Shown here piece by piece: positions 9,729 to 18,506 of a stretch of DNA of 64,000 bases. The stretch spans positions 1 to 64,000 of the forward strand of contig NZ_VHLM01000061.1 in the NCBI RefSeq assembly GCF_009764685.1, given 5' to 3'. Within the stretch, counting starts at the first letter, position 1, and each line of letters opens with the position of its first letter. The notes below the pieces were generated by a model. It saw nothing but the letters and a program-made list of their open reading frames with translations, ran no database searches and was not told the origin of the DNA. Position numbers and translations under genes: made by a program. This DNA is from Flavobacterium sp. I-STPP5a. Its GTDB lineage: Bacteria; Bacteroidota; Bacteroidia; Flavobacteriales; Flavobacteriaceae.

Positions 9729-10589
9729 ATGAAATTAAAAACTCAATATAAGAAAATAATCCTTTTCTCTGCTATAGTATTATTAAGCGCATGTTCTGGC
9801 GAAGAAGCCTTAAAAGAAAGCCAGTTAGACGTTTCAATACCTACTATGTCTACATTAGACAAATGGATTGAAACTAACTATGTAAACACGTACAATATTA
9901 AAGTACAATACAAATGGAACCAAAATGTGGTAGACAACAATCGTTTTTTATATCCACCCATACAAGGACAAGTGCAACCAGCATTAGAAATAGTGCAAAA
10001 AATTTGGTTGGAAAGTTATTCAACTATTGGAGGTGTTGATTTTGTAAAAAAAATTGCACCTAGAGAATTTGTGCTGGTTGGTGGTCGAAATTTAAATACC
10101 ACTGGGACTATTACACTTGGGTTAGCAGAAGGTGGTCAAAGAATTACTTTATTTGAAACAGATTTGGTAGATAAGAAAAATCGCGATAATGTAAAACGTT
10201 TTGTTCATACTATTCAACATGAATACATTCATATCCTGAATCAATATAAACCTTTTGATGAAAAAACATTATCAAAAATTACACCTACTGGATACACATC
10301 AAACTGGTATGCTACTTCAACAACAGTAGCAAGAGAAGAAGGTTTTATTACTGATTATGCCAGATCAAACATAAATGAAGATTTTGCAGAAATGGCCTCT
10401 ACTATGTTAGTAAATTCAAAAGCTGAATACGATGCTATCTTAGCAGGAATAACAAGTGTAAAAGCAAAAGCTGACATAAAGGCAAAGGAAGCTGTCATAG
10501 TAAAATACTTTAAAGATGCTTACAACATTGATTTTTATAAACTTAGAGATCAAGCTGAAAAAAATACTTTAGCAGTAATTAATGGCTAA
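9729..10589 (+). CDS. Substrate-import-associated zinc metallohydrolase lipoprotein
   Basis: 286 residues. The lipobox LLSAC gives acceptor Cys22. A gluzincin-type zinc motif HEYIH lies at 164-168. A plausible third ligand is Glu217 or Glu221 in NINEDFAEMAS, which is also where the conserved downstream Glu is expected. This matches the family of HExxH lipoproteins encoded beside SusC/SusD pairs. Probable role: surface or periplasmic hydrolysis, likely of a peptide bond, on material handled by the locus. The gene starts 25 bases after susD and belongs to the operon. The actual substrate is unknown. Confidence 0.85.
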   Translation: MKLKTQYKKIILFSAIVLLSACSGEEALKESQLDVSIPTMSTLDKWIETNYVNTYNIKVQYKWNQNVVDNNRFLYPPIQGQVQPALEIVQKIWLESYSTIGGVDFVKKIAPREFVLVGGRNLNTTGTITLGLAEGGQRITLFETDLVDKKNRDNVKRFVHTIQHEYIHILNQYKPFDEKTLSKITPTGYTSNWYATSTTVAREEGFITDYARSNINEDFAEMASTMLVNSKAEYDAILAGITSVKAKADIKAKEAVIVKYFKDAYNIDFYKLRDQAEKNTLAVING

Positions 10590-10656
10590 TTAGCTAAAGG
10601 AATAATTATTTTAAAAAAAATATTCTATAATTCATATTTAAAATAAATTAAATATC

Positions 10657-12021
10657 ATGAAATTAAAAAACATACTCAAATACCTATTCATTGCCGCACT
10701 AGCAATGCAATTGGCTTCATGTGACAACAAGGAAGATGTAGATCCCATTTTTAATCAAACGCCTACAGAAAGATTAAATGTGCAAAAAAAAGAACTGAAT
10801 GATTTATTAGAATCATCTGAATTTGGATGGAAAGCAGTTTATTTTACAGACACTACCCAATTAGGTGGCTTTACCCACTTATTCAAGTTTAAAAGTGGCT
10901 CAGTGGAGATGGCATCAGACTTTGATAATGATACAGCAATATATAAAAGTGAATACGGTATTGAACTAGGCAGTACCGTAAGTCTTGTTTTTACAACAAA
11001 AAACAGAATACATCTTTTATCGGATTCAAATAATTTTCCAGTTGCATCTTTACGTGGAAAAGGATATAAAGGCGACTTCCAATTTTTGTATTACGGACAA
11101 GACAATGGGCAAATCATTTTTAAAACTAACAGAAGTTTTCAGGAATTACGTTTTGTAAAAGCAACAGCACAAGATTGGGCAGATTTGCCTAAAAACATTG
11201 CAATGATTCCAAATGTTGTTGGAGCATCAACAAGACCCTTATTTCGATTGTTAGAAACTAATGATGGTTCTAAAACAAGTCAATTTGATTTTAATTTCAC
11301 TGGAGCCACTAGGTATGCAACTGCGAATTCTATAGAAACTGGTTCTAATATTACAAGTAATATAGGAATCGCTTACACAGCAACTGGTATTATTGTAAGT
11401 CCGCCTGTAAAAGTTGGTAATCAAAACCTAACCGACTTTACTTATGATAGTGTGAGCGGGGCCTTTACTGCTGCAGGAACAAACAATGTTACTGCAACCA
11501 TCAAGTATAGCAATAAACCATTGGTATTAACTGATGATTATAAAAAGTTATTAGCAGGAAATCCGAATAATGTATATGCATATATTTACAACTTAACAAA
11601 TACTGCCTCAACTAATTCATTATTATTCAATACCATTTTGACCGAACTTAAATTAAGTTTACCAGCCGGAGCTCAACTAACTAGAATACAGCCTTGGTTT
11701 AATAATCCTGATGGTAGTAACTATATTGAATATCGTTTTGGAAATGCTACAGGAGCAACTATTGCCAGATATTACCATTATTTCACTGTTAAAGAAGACG
11801 CTACAAATAAAGTTGTTATCCTAAATCCTTTACAATGGAAAACTAGCACACTATCTACTGCGCCTGTAATTGCAGCGCCTGCTTTTCTAAAAAAACTAGA
11901 TGACCAATTAATGAATCCAAATGGTTTGTATTTTATTAAACAAGGTGGACTACCTTATCCAGCGTTTACATTGACTGGATTTAATAGCACTTTTAGAATG
12001 ACTGTATATCCATTTCAATAA
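10657..12021 (+). CDS. DUF4302 surface lipoprotein of the import locus
   Basis: 454 residues with signal peptide and lipobox LASC (Cys22). The conserved block near the N-terminus (TPTERLNVQKKELNDLLES, then GWKAVYF) is the mark of DUF4302 proteins, which commonly sit next to the zinc metallohydrolase and SusC/SusD genes. The rest is predicted beta-rich with no catalytic motif visible. It is probably an accessory substrate-binding protein at the cell surface, by analogy with SusE/F, though no activity is established. It lies 67 bases after the metallohydrolase, same strand. Confidence 0.75.
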   Translation: MKLKNILKYLFIAALAMQLASCDNKEDVDPIFNQTPTERLNVQKKELNDLLESSEFGWKAVYFTDTTQLGGFTHLFKFKSGSVEMASDFDNDTAIYKSEYGIELGSTVSLVFTTKNRIHLLSDSNNFPVASLRGKGYKGDFQFLYYGQDNGQIIFKTNRSFQELRFVKATAQDWADLPKNIAMIPNVVGASTRPLFRLLETNDGSKTSQFDFNFTGATRYATANSIETGSNITSNIGIAYTATGIIVSPPVKVGNQNLTDFTYDSVSGAFTAAGTNNVTATIKYSNKPLVLTDDYKKLLAGNPNNVYAYIYNLTNTASTNSLLFNTILTELKLSLPAGAQLTRIQPWFNNPDGSNYIEYRFGNATGATIARYYHYFTVKEDATNKVVILNPLQWKTSTLSTAPVIAAPAFLKKLDDQLMNPNGLYFIKQGGLPYPAFTLTGFNSTFRMTVYPFQ

Positions 12022-12044
12022 ATTATAATCTTAAATAAAAAATT

Positions 12045-12374
12045 ATGAAAAAAATAATCTTAACAACTAGTATCATAATTTGGATAAATTCTTTTGCTCA
12101 ACAAACTAATAATGACTCAAAAGATTGTCTTGCTTTTGATAGAGAAAAAGCAGAATGGGTTGCTATTAAATGCTCCGAATATGGATTCTTAATGAAATCA
12201 AATACGGGGTTCGGTACAAACTCAACAAAACCAAATCAATATCTATATCCGCCTCAAGAGTCTAAAATTTTGGAATATTCACCTTCAGCTCAAGAAGCTG
12301 AAGGACTAAGCCTTTTACAAATTTTAATTTTACGCTTTGGGGGCAATCCAGGATGGAGTCCTTTTATATTTTAA
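12045..12374 (+). CDS. Small secreted protein of unknown function, last gene of the import locus
   Basis: 109 residues, not recognised. A signal peptide (MKKIILTTSIIIWINSFAQQ) is clear, with no lipobox. The mature part has two Cys (in S-K-D-C-L-A and I-K-C-S-E), a low-complexity middle with N, T, P and Y, and a hydrophobic stretch (GLSLLQILILRFGG). It starts 23 bases after the DUF4302 gene and precedes a double terminator, so it is very likely co-transcribed. It could be an exported cargo-capture or processing partner. That is a guess from position alone. Confidence 0.65.
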   Translation: MKKIILTTSIIIWINSFAQQTNNDSKDCLAFDREKAEWVAIKCSEYGFLMKSNTGFGTNSTKPNQYLYPPQESKILEYSPSAQEAEGLSLLQILILRFGGNPGWSPFIF

Positions 12375-12481
12375 AATGTTTAGCATATAAAAATCAAAAA
12401 AGGTGATTAAAAAGTATTAAGCTTTACTTTTTACTATGATTATTTTTTTAAACTTTACTGCTTAAAAAATAAAAAAAACAT

Positions 12482-12522
12482 AAGCCCGCAAAAATAAATT
12501 TAATATTTACGGGCTTATTTTT
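12482..12522 (+). terminator. First of two terminators closing the import operon
   Basis: AAGCCCG (12482-12488) pairs with CGGGCTT (12510-12516) across an AT-rich loop, followed by ATTTTT. It lies 108 bases after the last gene. Confidence 0.65.
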
Positions 12523-12540
12523 ACAAATGTACTAATACAC

Positions 12541-12575
12541 ATAAAGCAACTCAAATTGAGTTGCTTTATTATTTT
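12541..12575 (+). terminator. Second terminator, strong hairpin
   Basis: AAAGCAACTCAA (12543-12554) and TTGAGTTGCTTT (12556-12567) form a perfect 12-base inverted repeat with almost no spacer, followed by a T-rich run. Tandem terminators insulate the import operon from bshC. The rest of 12375-12752 shows no gene. Confidence 0.8.
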
Positions 12576-12752
12576 AATCTTATCTGATGAATCAATTTCC
12601 ACCATTTACAAAGCTTAACATATAAAAAGCAACTTCATAGTAACCGATTCAAATAAAAATTCATGAATTCAAAATAAGTTCCCCTTTTAAAGATAAGTTT
12701 TTTATCATGTCCTATAATATTTTTTGATATTTTAGCAACAAATAAAAACAAC

Positions 12753-14345
12753 ATGCCAACCGACTGTATCAGCTATCAAAATTCAGGATATTTCTCTGCT
12801 TTGATGAACGATTATTTAGATCAAAAAAACAATTTACATACTCTGTACAATAGATTTCCAAATTTTGAAAACTTTGAAGAGCAAATTCTTGAAAAGCAAA
12901 ATAATTTCGACAATAGCAACAGATCCATTTTAGTTTCTACTTTACAAAAACAATATTTAAATGTTGAAACTTCCGTTTTGACAAAGCAAAATATTGAATC
13001 TTTAAATAATTCAAATACATTCACTATCACAACTGGTCATCAACTGAATTTATTCAGCGGACCCTTGTACTTCTTATACAAAATCATTTCGACAATTAAT
13101 TTAACAACAGAATTAAAATCGAAATATCCTTCCTATAATTTTGTTCCCATTTACTGGATGGCCACTGAGGATCATGATTTTGAAGAAATCAATTATTTTA
13201 ATTTTAAAGGCAAAAAATTCCGCTGGAACAAAGAAAGCACTGGACCTGTTGGCCGATTATCTACTGAAGGTCTAGCTGATTTCCTTGAAGTATATGCGCT
13301 TGAATTAGGTTCCAGTATAAATGCTAATACACTCAAAAAATTATTTGAAGATTCCTATCTCAAACACGATAATCTCGCCGATGCCACTCGGTTTTTAGCC
13401 AATGCACTATTTGGAAATTTTGGATTGGTAATAATCGATGCCGATAATTCTGACCTAAAACGCAGCTTTATTCCATACATCAAAGAAGAATTACTGCAGC
13501 AAACTTCTCATAAATTAGTGCTCGAAACTGCTGAAAAATTAAAAGAGTACACCATTCAGGTGAATCCTAGAGAAATAAATCTGTTTTATATTGAAAATAA
13601 CATCCGGGAACGCATCATCTTTGATAACGATAAATACAAAGTAAACCACACTAAACTAGAATTTTCTGAAACAGAAATTCTATCCCTTTTAGAAAATCAT
13701 CCAGAACAATTCAGTCCAAATGTGATTATGAGACCGTTATATCAAGAAGTAATTTTACCAAATCTTTGCTATATTGGCGGAGGCGGAGAAATTGCCTATT
13801 GGTTAGAACTCAAATCTTTTTTTGCTGCTTCAAAAATTACTTTCCCTATGCTTCTGCTAAGGAATTCTGTTTTATTAGCAACCGAAAAACAAACCAAAAA
13901 AGCAGATCAGTTAAACTTGAGTTGGACTAACTTGTTTTCAAAACAAAAAAATTTAAAAGACAATAAAACCAGAGAATTATCAGAGATTCAAATTGATTTA
14001 AAAGATTTAAAAGACCAATTAAAACAACAATTTGATTCGCTTCATCAACGTGCCACAAAAACTGATCAATCTTTTATGGGAGCCCTAAAAGCTCAGGAGG
14101 CCAAACAAATAAAAGGATTAGAAAACCTAGAAAAACGTTTACTAAGAGCTCAAAAAAGAACTTTGGGTGATATTTTACAGCGCATTACTGATTTACAAAA
14201 CGAACTTTTCCCAAATCAAAGTTTACAGGAAAGACAAAATAATTTTTCAGAATTTTACCTTGAATATGGTGAGAATTTAATTCCGCAATTGATACAAATG
14301 CTAAAACCATTGCAATCTAATTTTGACATAATTAAACTTCCTTAA
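12753..14345 (+). CDS. bshC: Bacillithiol synthesis cysteine-adding enzyme BshC
   Basis: 530 residues, the full family length. It carries the BshC blocks TITTGHQLNLFSGPLYFLYK, PIYWMATEDHDFEEIN near residue 140, and a C-terminal coiled-coil region (about 390-480, rich in K, E and Q). It is assigned the last step of bacillithiol synthesis, joining cysteine to GlcN-malate. Bacillithiol is the low-molecular-weight thiol of many Bacteroidetes and Firmicutes. The membrane acyltransferase-like gene begins 17 bases downstream, a likely operon. The start ATG at 12753 gives the expected N-terminus. Confidence 0.92.
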   Translation: MPTDCISYQNSGYFSALMNDYLDQKNNLHTLYNRFPNFENFEEQILEKQNNFDNSNRSILVSTLQKQYLNVETSVLTKQNIESLNNSNTFTITTGHQLNLFSGPLYFLYKIISTINLTTELKSKYPSYNFVPIYWMATEDHDFEEINYFNFKGKKFRWNKESTGPVGRLSTEGLADFLEVYALELGSSINANTLKKLFEDSYLKHDNLADATRFLANALFGNFGLVIIDADNSDLKRSFIPYIKEELLQQTSHKLVLETAEKLKEYTIQVNPREINLFYIENNIRERIIFDNDKYKVNHTKLEFSETEILSLLENHPEQFSPNVIMRPLYQEVILPNLCYIGGGGEIAYWLELKSFFAASKITFPMLLLRNSVLLATEKQTKKADQLNLSWTNLFSKQKNLKDNKTRELSEIQIDLKDLKDQLKQQFDSLHQRATKTDQSFMGALKAQEAKQIKGLENLEKRLLRAQKRTLGDILQRITDLQNELFPNQSLQERQNNFSEFYLEYGENLIPQLIQMLKPLQSNFDIIKLP

Positions 14346-14361
14346 GAAAAACCATAAATAA

Positions 14362-15633
14362 ATGACAAAAGAACGCCTAATTTCGCTGGATGTATTTAGA
14401 GGATTTACTATTTTATTGATGACTATTGTCAATAATCCAGGAAGCTGGGCAACTGTTTATCCTCCTTTATTACACTCAGATTGGAATGGTTGTACTCCTA
14501 CAGATTTAGTTTTTCCCTTTTTTATTTTTATAATGGGCGTAGCGGTTTCATTTGCAATGCCTACAAAAAATTTTGATAACACAACCTTTAATAAAATACT
14601 AATTCGCTCCTTACGAATGTTTTGTTTAGGAATGTTTTTCAATTTCTTTGGAAAAATACAACTTTTTGGACTAGACGGTATTCCCTTATTAATAGGACGC
14701 ATAATCATCACAATTAGCGTGGGTTATGCACTCATGGGCAGTTTCAATGCAAAAGTAAAAACGTATTTAGCTATTGGTATTTTTGTTACATTTTTATGTT
14801 TAGCACATAGTGGAATTGAGGCTTATCAAGACGTCAGGCTACCGGGAGTTTTACAGCGCATCGGAATTGTATATTTTGTTATATCGCTTTTATATCTAAA
14901 AACAACGCTTAAAACGCAAATCATAGTAGCATCAACAATTTTAATAGGATATTGGGCAGTAATGACATTGATTCCGGTCCCAGAAATTGGATTAGCAAAT
15001 CTTGATAAAGAAACTAATTTGGCATCTTGGATGGACAGCGTCTTTTTAAAAAATCATGTGTGGGCAGTTACAAAAACGTGGGATCCAGAAGGAATTCTAA
15101 GTACAATTCCTGCAATAGCCTCAGGAATAATAGGATTGCTTATAGGTCAATTACTCAATCGTCCATTACCTAAACTGGAAATTGTTAAAAAAATGGGAAT
15201 TACTGGAATTATTCTTATTATTCTTGGGCTTTTATGGAGCATCACATTTCCTTTAAATAAATCACTTTGGACGAGCTCTTTTGTTTTATACACATCTGGT
15301 ATAGCAATACTTTCGTTAACTATTTTCTATTATGTAATTGATGTTACTAACTATAAAAATTGGACAAAACTATTTCTTGTTTGGGGAGTAAATCCAATGA
15401 TTGTATTCTTCTTTTCTGAAATAATTCCACAAGCATTAGAAATGATTCAATTTCAAAATCCAGAAACTCCTTCTGAACAAATTAATCTTCAAAATTATTT
15501 GTATCATTTTTGGATTGCACCCGTTTTTAATAATCCTATGACGGCATCCTTAGCCGGAGCTTTGATCTATGTAACTATTTGGTCTTTGATTTTAAGACTA
15601 TTTTATAAACATCAATTAATATTTAAGGTTTAA
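14362..15633 (+). CDS. Heparan-alpha-glucosaminide N-acetyltransferase-like membrane protein (DUF5009/COG4299)
   Basis: 423 residues with about ten to twelve membrane helices. The N-terminal block RLISLDVFRGFTILLMTIVNN, and His38 in the loop LLHSDWNGCTPTDLVFPFF, match the family in which this His carries the acetyl group from cytosolic acetyl-CoA across the membrane to an amino sugar. In bacteria the acceptor is usually unknown, with cell-wall or imported amino sugars as candidates. It is 17 bases after bshC, on the same strand. Confidence 0.8.
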   Translation: MTKERLISLDVFRGFTILLMTIVNNPGSWATVYPPLLHSDWNGCTPTDLVFPFFIFIMGVAVSFAMPTKNFDNTTFNKILIRSLRMFCLGMFFNFFGKIQLFGLDGIPLLIGRIIITISVGYALMGSFNAKVKTYLAIGIFVTFLCLAHSGIEAYQDVRLPGVLQRIGIVYFVISLLYLKTTLKTQIIVASTILIGYWAVMTLIPVPEIGLANLDKETNLASWMDSVFLKNHVWAVTKTWDPEGILSTIPAIASGIIGLLIGQLLNRPLPKLEIVKKMGITGIILIILGLLWSITFPLNKSLWTSSFVLYTSGIAILSLTIFYYVIDVTNYKNWTKLFLVWGVNPMIVFFFSEIIPQALEMIQFQNPETPSEQINLQNYLYHFWIAPVFNNPMTASLAGALIYVTIWSLILRLFYKHQLIFKV

Positions 15634-15711
15634 TTTAAAAAAAAGGCCTGATTAATCTTAAACAAACTCCTTTTAATTGGTGATTTATTAAAATAAACAC
15701 ATAAAAAAGTT

Positions 15712-15719
15712 TACTTTTG
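15712..15719 (+). promoter_or_regulatory. -7 box of the ndk promoter
   Basis: TACTTTTG fits the Bacteroidetes TAnnTTTG consensus 33 bases before the ndk ATG. No convincing TTG was found at the usual -33 distance. Confidence 0.6.
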
Positions 15720-15752
15720 CAGCCAATTCGAAAAACTTAAAAAAACAAAAAA

Positions 15753-16172
15753 ATGGCTACTAATAGAACATTTACAATGATCAAGCCTGATGCTGTTGCT
15801 AATGGACACATCGGAAACATACTTGCTATGATTACTAATGCAGGTTTCAAAATCGTTTCTTTAAAATTAACACAACTTACTGTTGCTGATGCTCAAGCAT
15901 TTTATGCTGTTCACGCTGCAAGGCCTTTTTACGGTGAATTAGTTGAATTCATGTCAAGAGGACCTATTGTTGCTGCTATTTTAGAAAAAGACAATGCAGT
16001 TGAAGATTTCAGAACTTTAATTGGAGCTACAAACCCAGCTGAAGCTGCTGAAGGAACTATCCGTAAAGCATACGCAACTTCTATCGGAGAAAATGCAGTT
16101 CACGGTTCTGATAGCGATGAAAATGCAGCTATCGAAGGTGCTTTCCATTTTGCTGGAAGAGAGCAATTCTAG
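15753..16172 (+). CDS. ndk: Nucleoside diphosphate kinase
   Basis: 139 residues, the normal bacterial length. The N-terminal [10 protein letters not shown] motif and the active-site signature N-A-V-H-G-S-D-S, with phospho-histidine at His117, are complete. It transfers the gamma phosphate between nucleoside triphosphates and diphosphates in the cytoplasm. It has its own promoter box and a strong terminator, so it is probably monocistronic. Confidence 0.97.
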   Translation: MATNRTFTMIKPDAVANGHIGNILAMITNAGFKIVSLKLTQLTVADAQAFYAVHAARPFYGELVEFMSRGPIVAAILEKDNAVEDFRTLIGATNPAEAAEGTIRKAYATSIGENAVHGSDSDENAAIEGAFHFAGREQF

Positions 16173-16213
16173 TATTCAGTTTTCAGTCACAGGTAACAGT
16201 GACTCATAAAAAC

Positions 16214-16248
16214 AAAAAGTCCCGTTTCAAATTGAAACGGGACTTTTT
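16214..16248. terminator. Bidirectional terminator between ndk and the dciA-like gene
   Basis: A perfect 17-base inverted repeat, AAAAAGTCCCGTTTCAA with TTGAAACGGGACTTTTT, lies between two convergent genes. A and T runs on both sides let it work in either direction. Confidence 0.9.
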
Positions 16249-16288
16249 ATTTGCAATCTCATTGAAAACAAAACACTGTTAATTTACA

Positions 16289-16585
16289 CTATCTCAAAAC
16301 TACATCTTTCACCACATCGCGTCTTAATTCCTCATTGATCATTTTAACAATTTTAGACTTTCCGTGACTTAATTCCTCTCGTAATACAGATGAAGTCAAC
16401 TCCACATACAGCGTACTTCCTTTCAAAACTACATTATTCGTATAGCTATTTACACCATTCCCCATAAGATTTTTCCAAGCATCTTTCACATCAATTTGAT
16501 CCATGCCAGGTTGCAACTTATTCACTTGGATTATTTGTTTCAAAACATCCCCTATCGTACTTTGGTTATTTAATCTCTTTGCCAT
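16289..16585 (-). CDS. DUF721 / DciA-like protein
   Basis: 98 residues (99 if the adjacent upstream ATG is used). The fold signature is the N-terminal I-G-D-V-L-K-Q-I-I block, the D-V-K-D-A-W-K-N-L-M-G segment and L-Y-V-E-L-T-S-S-V-L-R-E-E-L. DUF721 proteins include DciA, the loader of the replicative helicase in bacteria lacking DnaC, but this family also has unassigned members, so the role is probable rather than shown. The start overlaps the end of the upstream lipoprotein gene by 20 bases, indicating coupled translation. Confidence 0.8.
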   Translation of the reverse strand: MAKRLNNQSTIGDVLKQIIQVNKLQPGMDQIDVKDAWKNLMGNGVNSYTNNVVLKGSTLYVELTSSVLREELSHGKSKIVKMINEELRRDVVKDVVLR

Positions 16586-17006
16586 CACCCATCAAGTTTA
16601 TTGCTGTTGCTCTTTTATAGTGGTATTCCATTTTGTCTTTATTCAACAGCACCAGCTCTTCATTTGTTAAGGCTATAATTTCCTCACTCCATTTCATATA
16701 AGGCGTTGTGTAGTCTATAAAAACACGGTTATCCTCATAACGTACAGCTACTTTTTCCTCTACATCATTCACTAAAAAAGTACCATCAAGTTGTGGCATC
16801 ACTTTTTTTCTAATCCCTTTATCTTTTACAATCTTAAAATAATCGTAAACCTCATTCATGCGGTATTCCTTATCATCTATCGAATCAAAAACTACTTTCT
16901 CCACCTCCCAATACCCATTTATTTTAGCTAAATCAGCCGGCACAACTTTTTGCGAACAAGAAACTAATGCTAAAAAAGCGACAATAATACAAACCGTTTT
17001 TTTCAT
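16566..17006 (-). CDS. Lipocalin-like lipoprotein
   Basis: 146 residues. The signal peptide has lipobox LVSC (Cys17). The mature part opens with I-N-G-Y-W-E-V-E-K-V, the G-x-W motif near the first strand of lipocalin-like barrels, and is predicted all-beta. Substrate unknown. It is co-directional with, and overlaps, the DUF721 gene. Confidence 0.7.
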   Translation of the reverse strand: MKKTVCIIVAFLALVSCSQKVVPADLAKINGYWEVEKVVFDSIDDKEYRMNEVYDYFKIVKDKGIRKKVMPQLDGTFLVNDVEEKVAVRYEDNRVFIDYTTPYMKWSEEIIALTNEELVLLNKDKMEYHYKRATAINLMGDGKEIK

Positions 17007-17236
17007 AAAATATTTTTTTTTCGGAGCTATTTCCTGCTTTTCGTTACAATCTTTTTTCCCGCAAAAAAAGCGGTAAAAAAGGATTTACACTGCAATCAGG
17101 GCTAGTAGCGTAACAAATCACAAAGCACTTATTTATTTACAAAGTTACTCTTAAAAAATGCAAACAAAAAAAATAGTTATCCTTCCATTAAACTAATTGC
17201 TATCTTTAACATCCTATTAGCAAAAACCGCCCCAAA

Positions 17237-18316
17237 ATGACAAAGACAACAACTTTTATTGCATTTGTTCTCCTACTAATGAGTTGCAGTTCAGAACCTA
17301 CAGAAGCCACTACTCCAGTCACAACTCAGGATAAAATTTACTTTCCACCCATGAACAGCACAACTTGGGAAACAAAAACAGTAGCAAGCTTAGGATGGAA
17401 AACAGCTGCAGTGCAACCTTTACTAGATTATTTAGAACTTAAAAACACCAAATCATTTATAATTTTAGTAGACGGAAAAATAGTTTTAGAAAACTATTTT
17501 AATGGTCATACCGCAAATTCCTTATGGTATTGGGCTAGTGCTGGCAAAACACTCACAACAACAGTAACTGGAATCGCTCAAGATGAAGGCTTAATTAACA
17601 TCAATAATAAAGTTTCGGATTACTTAGGAACAGGATGGACGAGCGCGCCATTAGCCAAAGAAAACCTTATCACCTGCAAAAACTTACTTTGTATGGACTC
17701 TGGACTAAACGAAACCTTAGGATCTGATGTGTCACCCGCAAATTTACAATATGTTGCTGATGCAGGCTCTAGATGGGCATACCACAACGTTTATGTAAAA
17801 CTTCAAGATGTAATTGCTAGAACAAGCGGACAAACGTGGAGTAATTATTTCAATACAAAACTTAGAGACCGAATAGGAATGACTGGTGGCAGCTGGATTA
17901 ATTCTGATGGACTCAGCGTTTACTGGAGTACAACAAGAAACATGGCTCGATTTGGACTCCTAGCATTAAACAAAGGAAAATGGGACGAAACAAGAATTGT
18001 CAGTGAAACTTTTATGAATCAAGCCACAAACACATCACAAAACACAAATCTTTCATATGGATACATGTGGTGGTTAAACGGGAAAACATCGTACAAATTA
18101 CCACAAGTATCGCTCACATTTCCAGGAAGTCTTATCCCCTCAGCTCCTGCAGACATGTATAGTGCACTAGGCAAAAACGATCAAAAAATATATATCGTAC
18201 CTAGTAAAAAAATGGTTGTGATACGTATGGGCGAAGTTGCAAATCCTGACAATCCCACTTTTGGACTATCCGACTTTGATGCAGTTTTATGGCAAAAAAT
18301 TAGTGCTTTATTCTAA
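17237..18316 (+). CDS. Beta-lactamase-family serine hydrolase lipoprotein
   Basis: 359 residues, lipobox LLMSC (Cys17). Catalytic motifs of the class C / esterase fold are present: S-A-G-K at 101-104 (nucleophile Ser101, base Lys104) and Y-H-N at 182-184. It is likely an envelope-bound esterase, amidase or D-peptidase. Nothing indicates antibiotic hydrolysis. An imperfect -7 box (TATCTTTA, 17201-17208) lies 28 bases before the ATG. Its stop codon directly abuts a small convergent gene. Confidence 0.85.
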   Translation: MTKTTTFIAFVLLLMSCSSEPTEATTPVTTQDKIYFPPMNSTTWETKTVASLGWKTAAVQPLLDYLELKNTKSFIILVDGKIVLENYFNGHTANSLWYWASAGKTLTTTVTGIAQDEGLININNKVSDYLGTGWTSAPLAKENLITCKNLLCMDSGLNETLGSDVSPANLQYVADAGSRWAYHNVYVKLQDVIARTSGQTWSNYFNTKLRDRIGMTGGSWINSDGLSVYWSTTRNMARFGLLALNKGKWDETRIVSETFMNQATNTSQNTNLSYGYMWWLNGKTSYKLPQVSLTFPGSLIPSAPADMYSALGKNDQKIYIVPSKKMVVIRMGEVANPDNPTFGLSDFDAVLWQKISALF

Positions 18317-18493
18317 TTATTTAGATTGCATCCTCCTTAAAAGACCCAATACAAAAAACACTAAACCCAATAAAAGTAATGCATAATACAATGTCACATT
18401 TATTTCTCTGGTAACATTTGCTAAAACAAAAGAAATAATACTAACTAAATAAAGATACATGGGAGAAATATTTTTCAAGAAAGAAAAATTCAT
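18317..18493 (-). CDS. 58-residue membrane protein downstream of ftsY
   Basis: ATG at 18493, stop at 18317-18319. The protein begins MNFSFLKNISPMYLYLV, has two hydrophobic helices (about 11-26 and 35-52, the second LYYALLLLGLVFFVLGLL) and ends R-R-M-Q-S-K, suggesting both ends are cytoplasmic. Not recognised. It starts 13 bases after the ftsY stop on the same strand, so it is probably in that operon, and it ends head-to-head with the serine hydrolase gene with no spacer. Confidence 0.6.
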   Translation of the reverse strand: MNFSFLKNISPMYLYLVSIISFVLANVTREINVTLYYALLLLGLVFFVLGLLRRMQSK

Positions 18494-18506
18494 AACAAAC
18501 TAGCTA

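Noticed and set aside
17237..18316. Antibiotic-resistance beta-lactamase
   Set aside because: Motifs fit the broad serine-hydrolase/esterase group, it is a lipoprotein, and nothing specific to lactam hydrolysis is visible.
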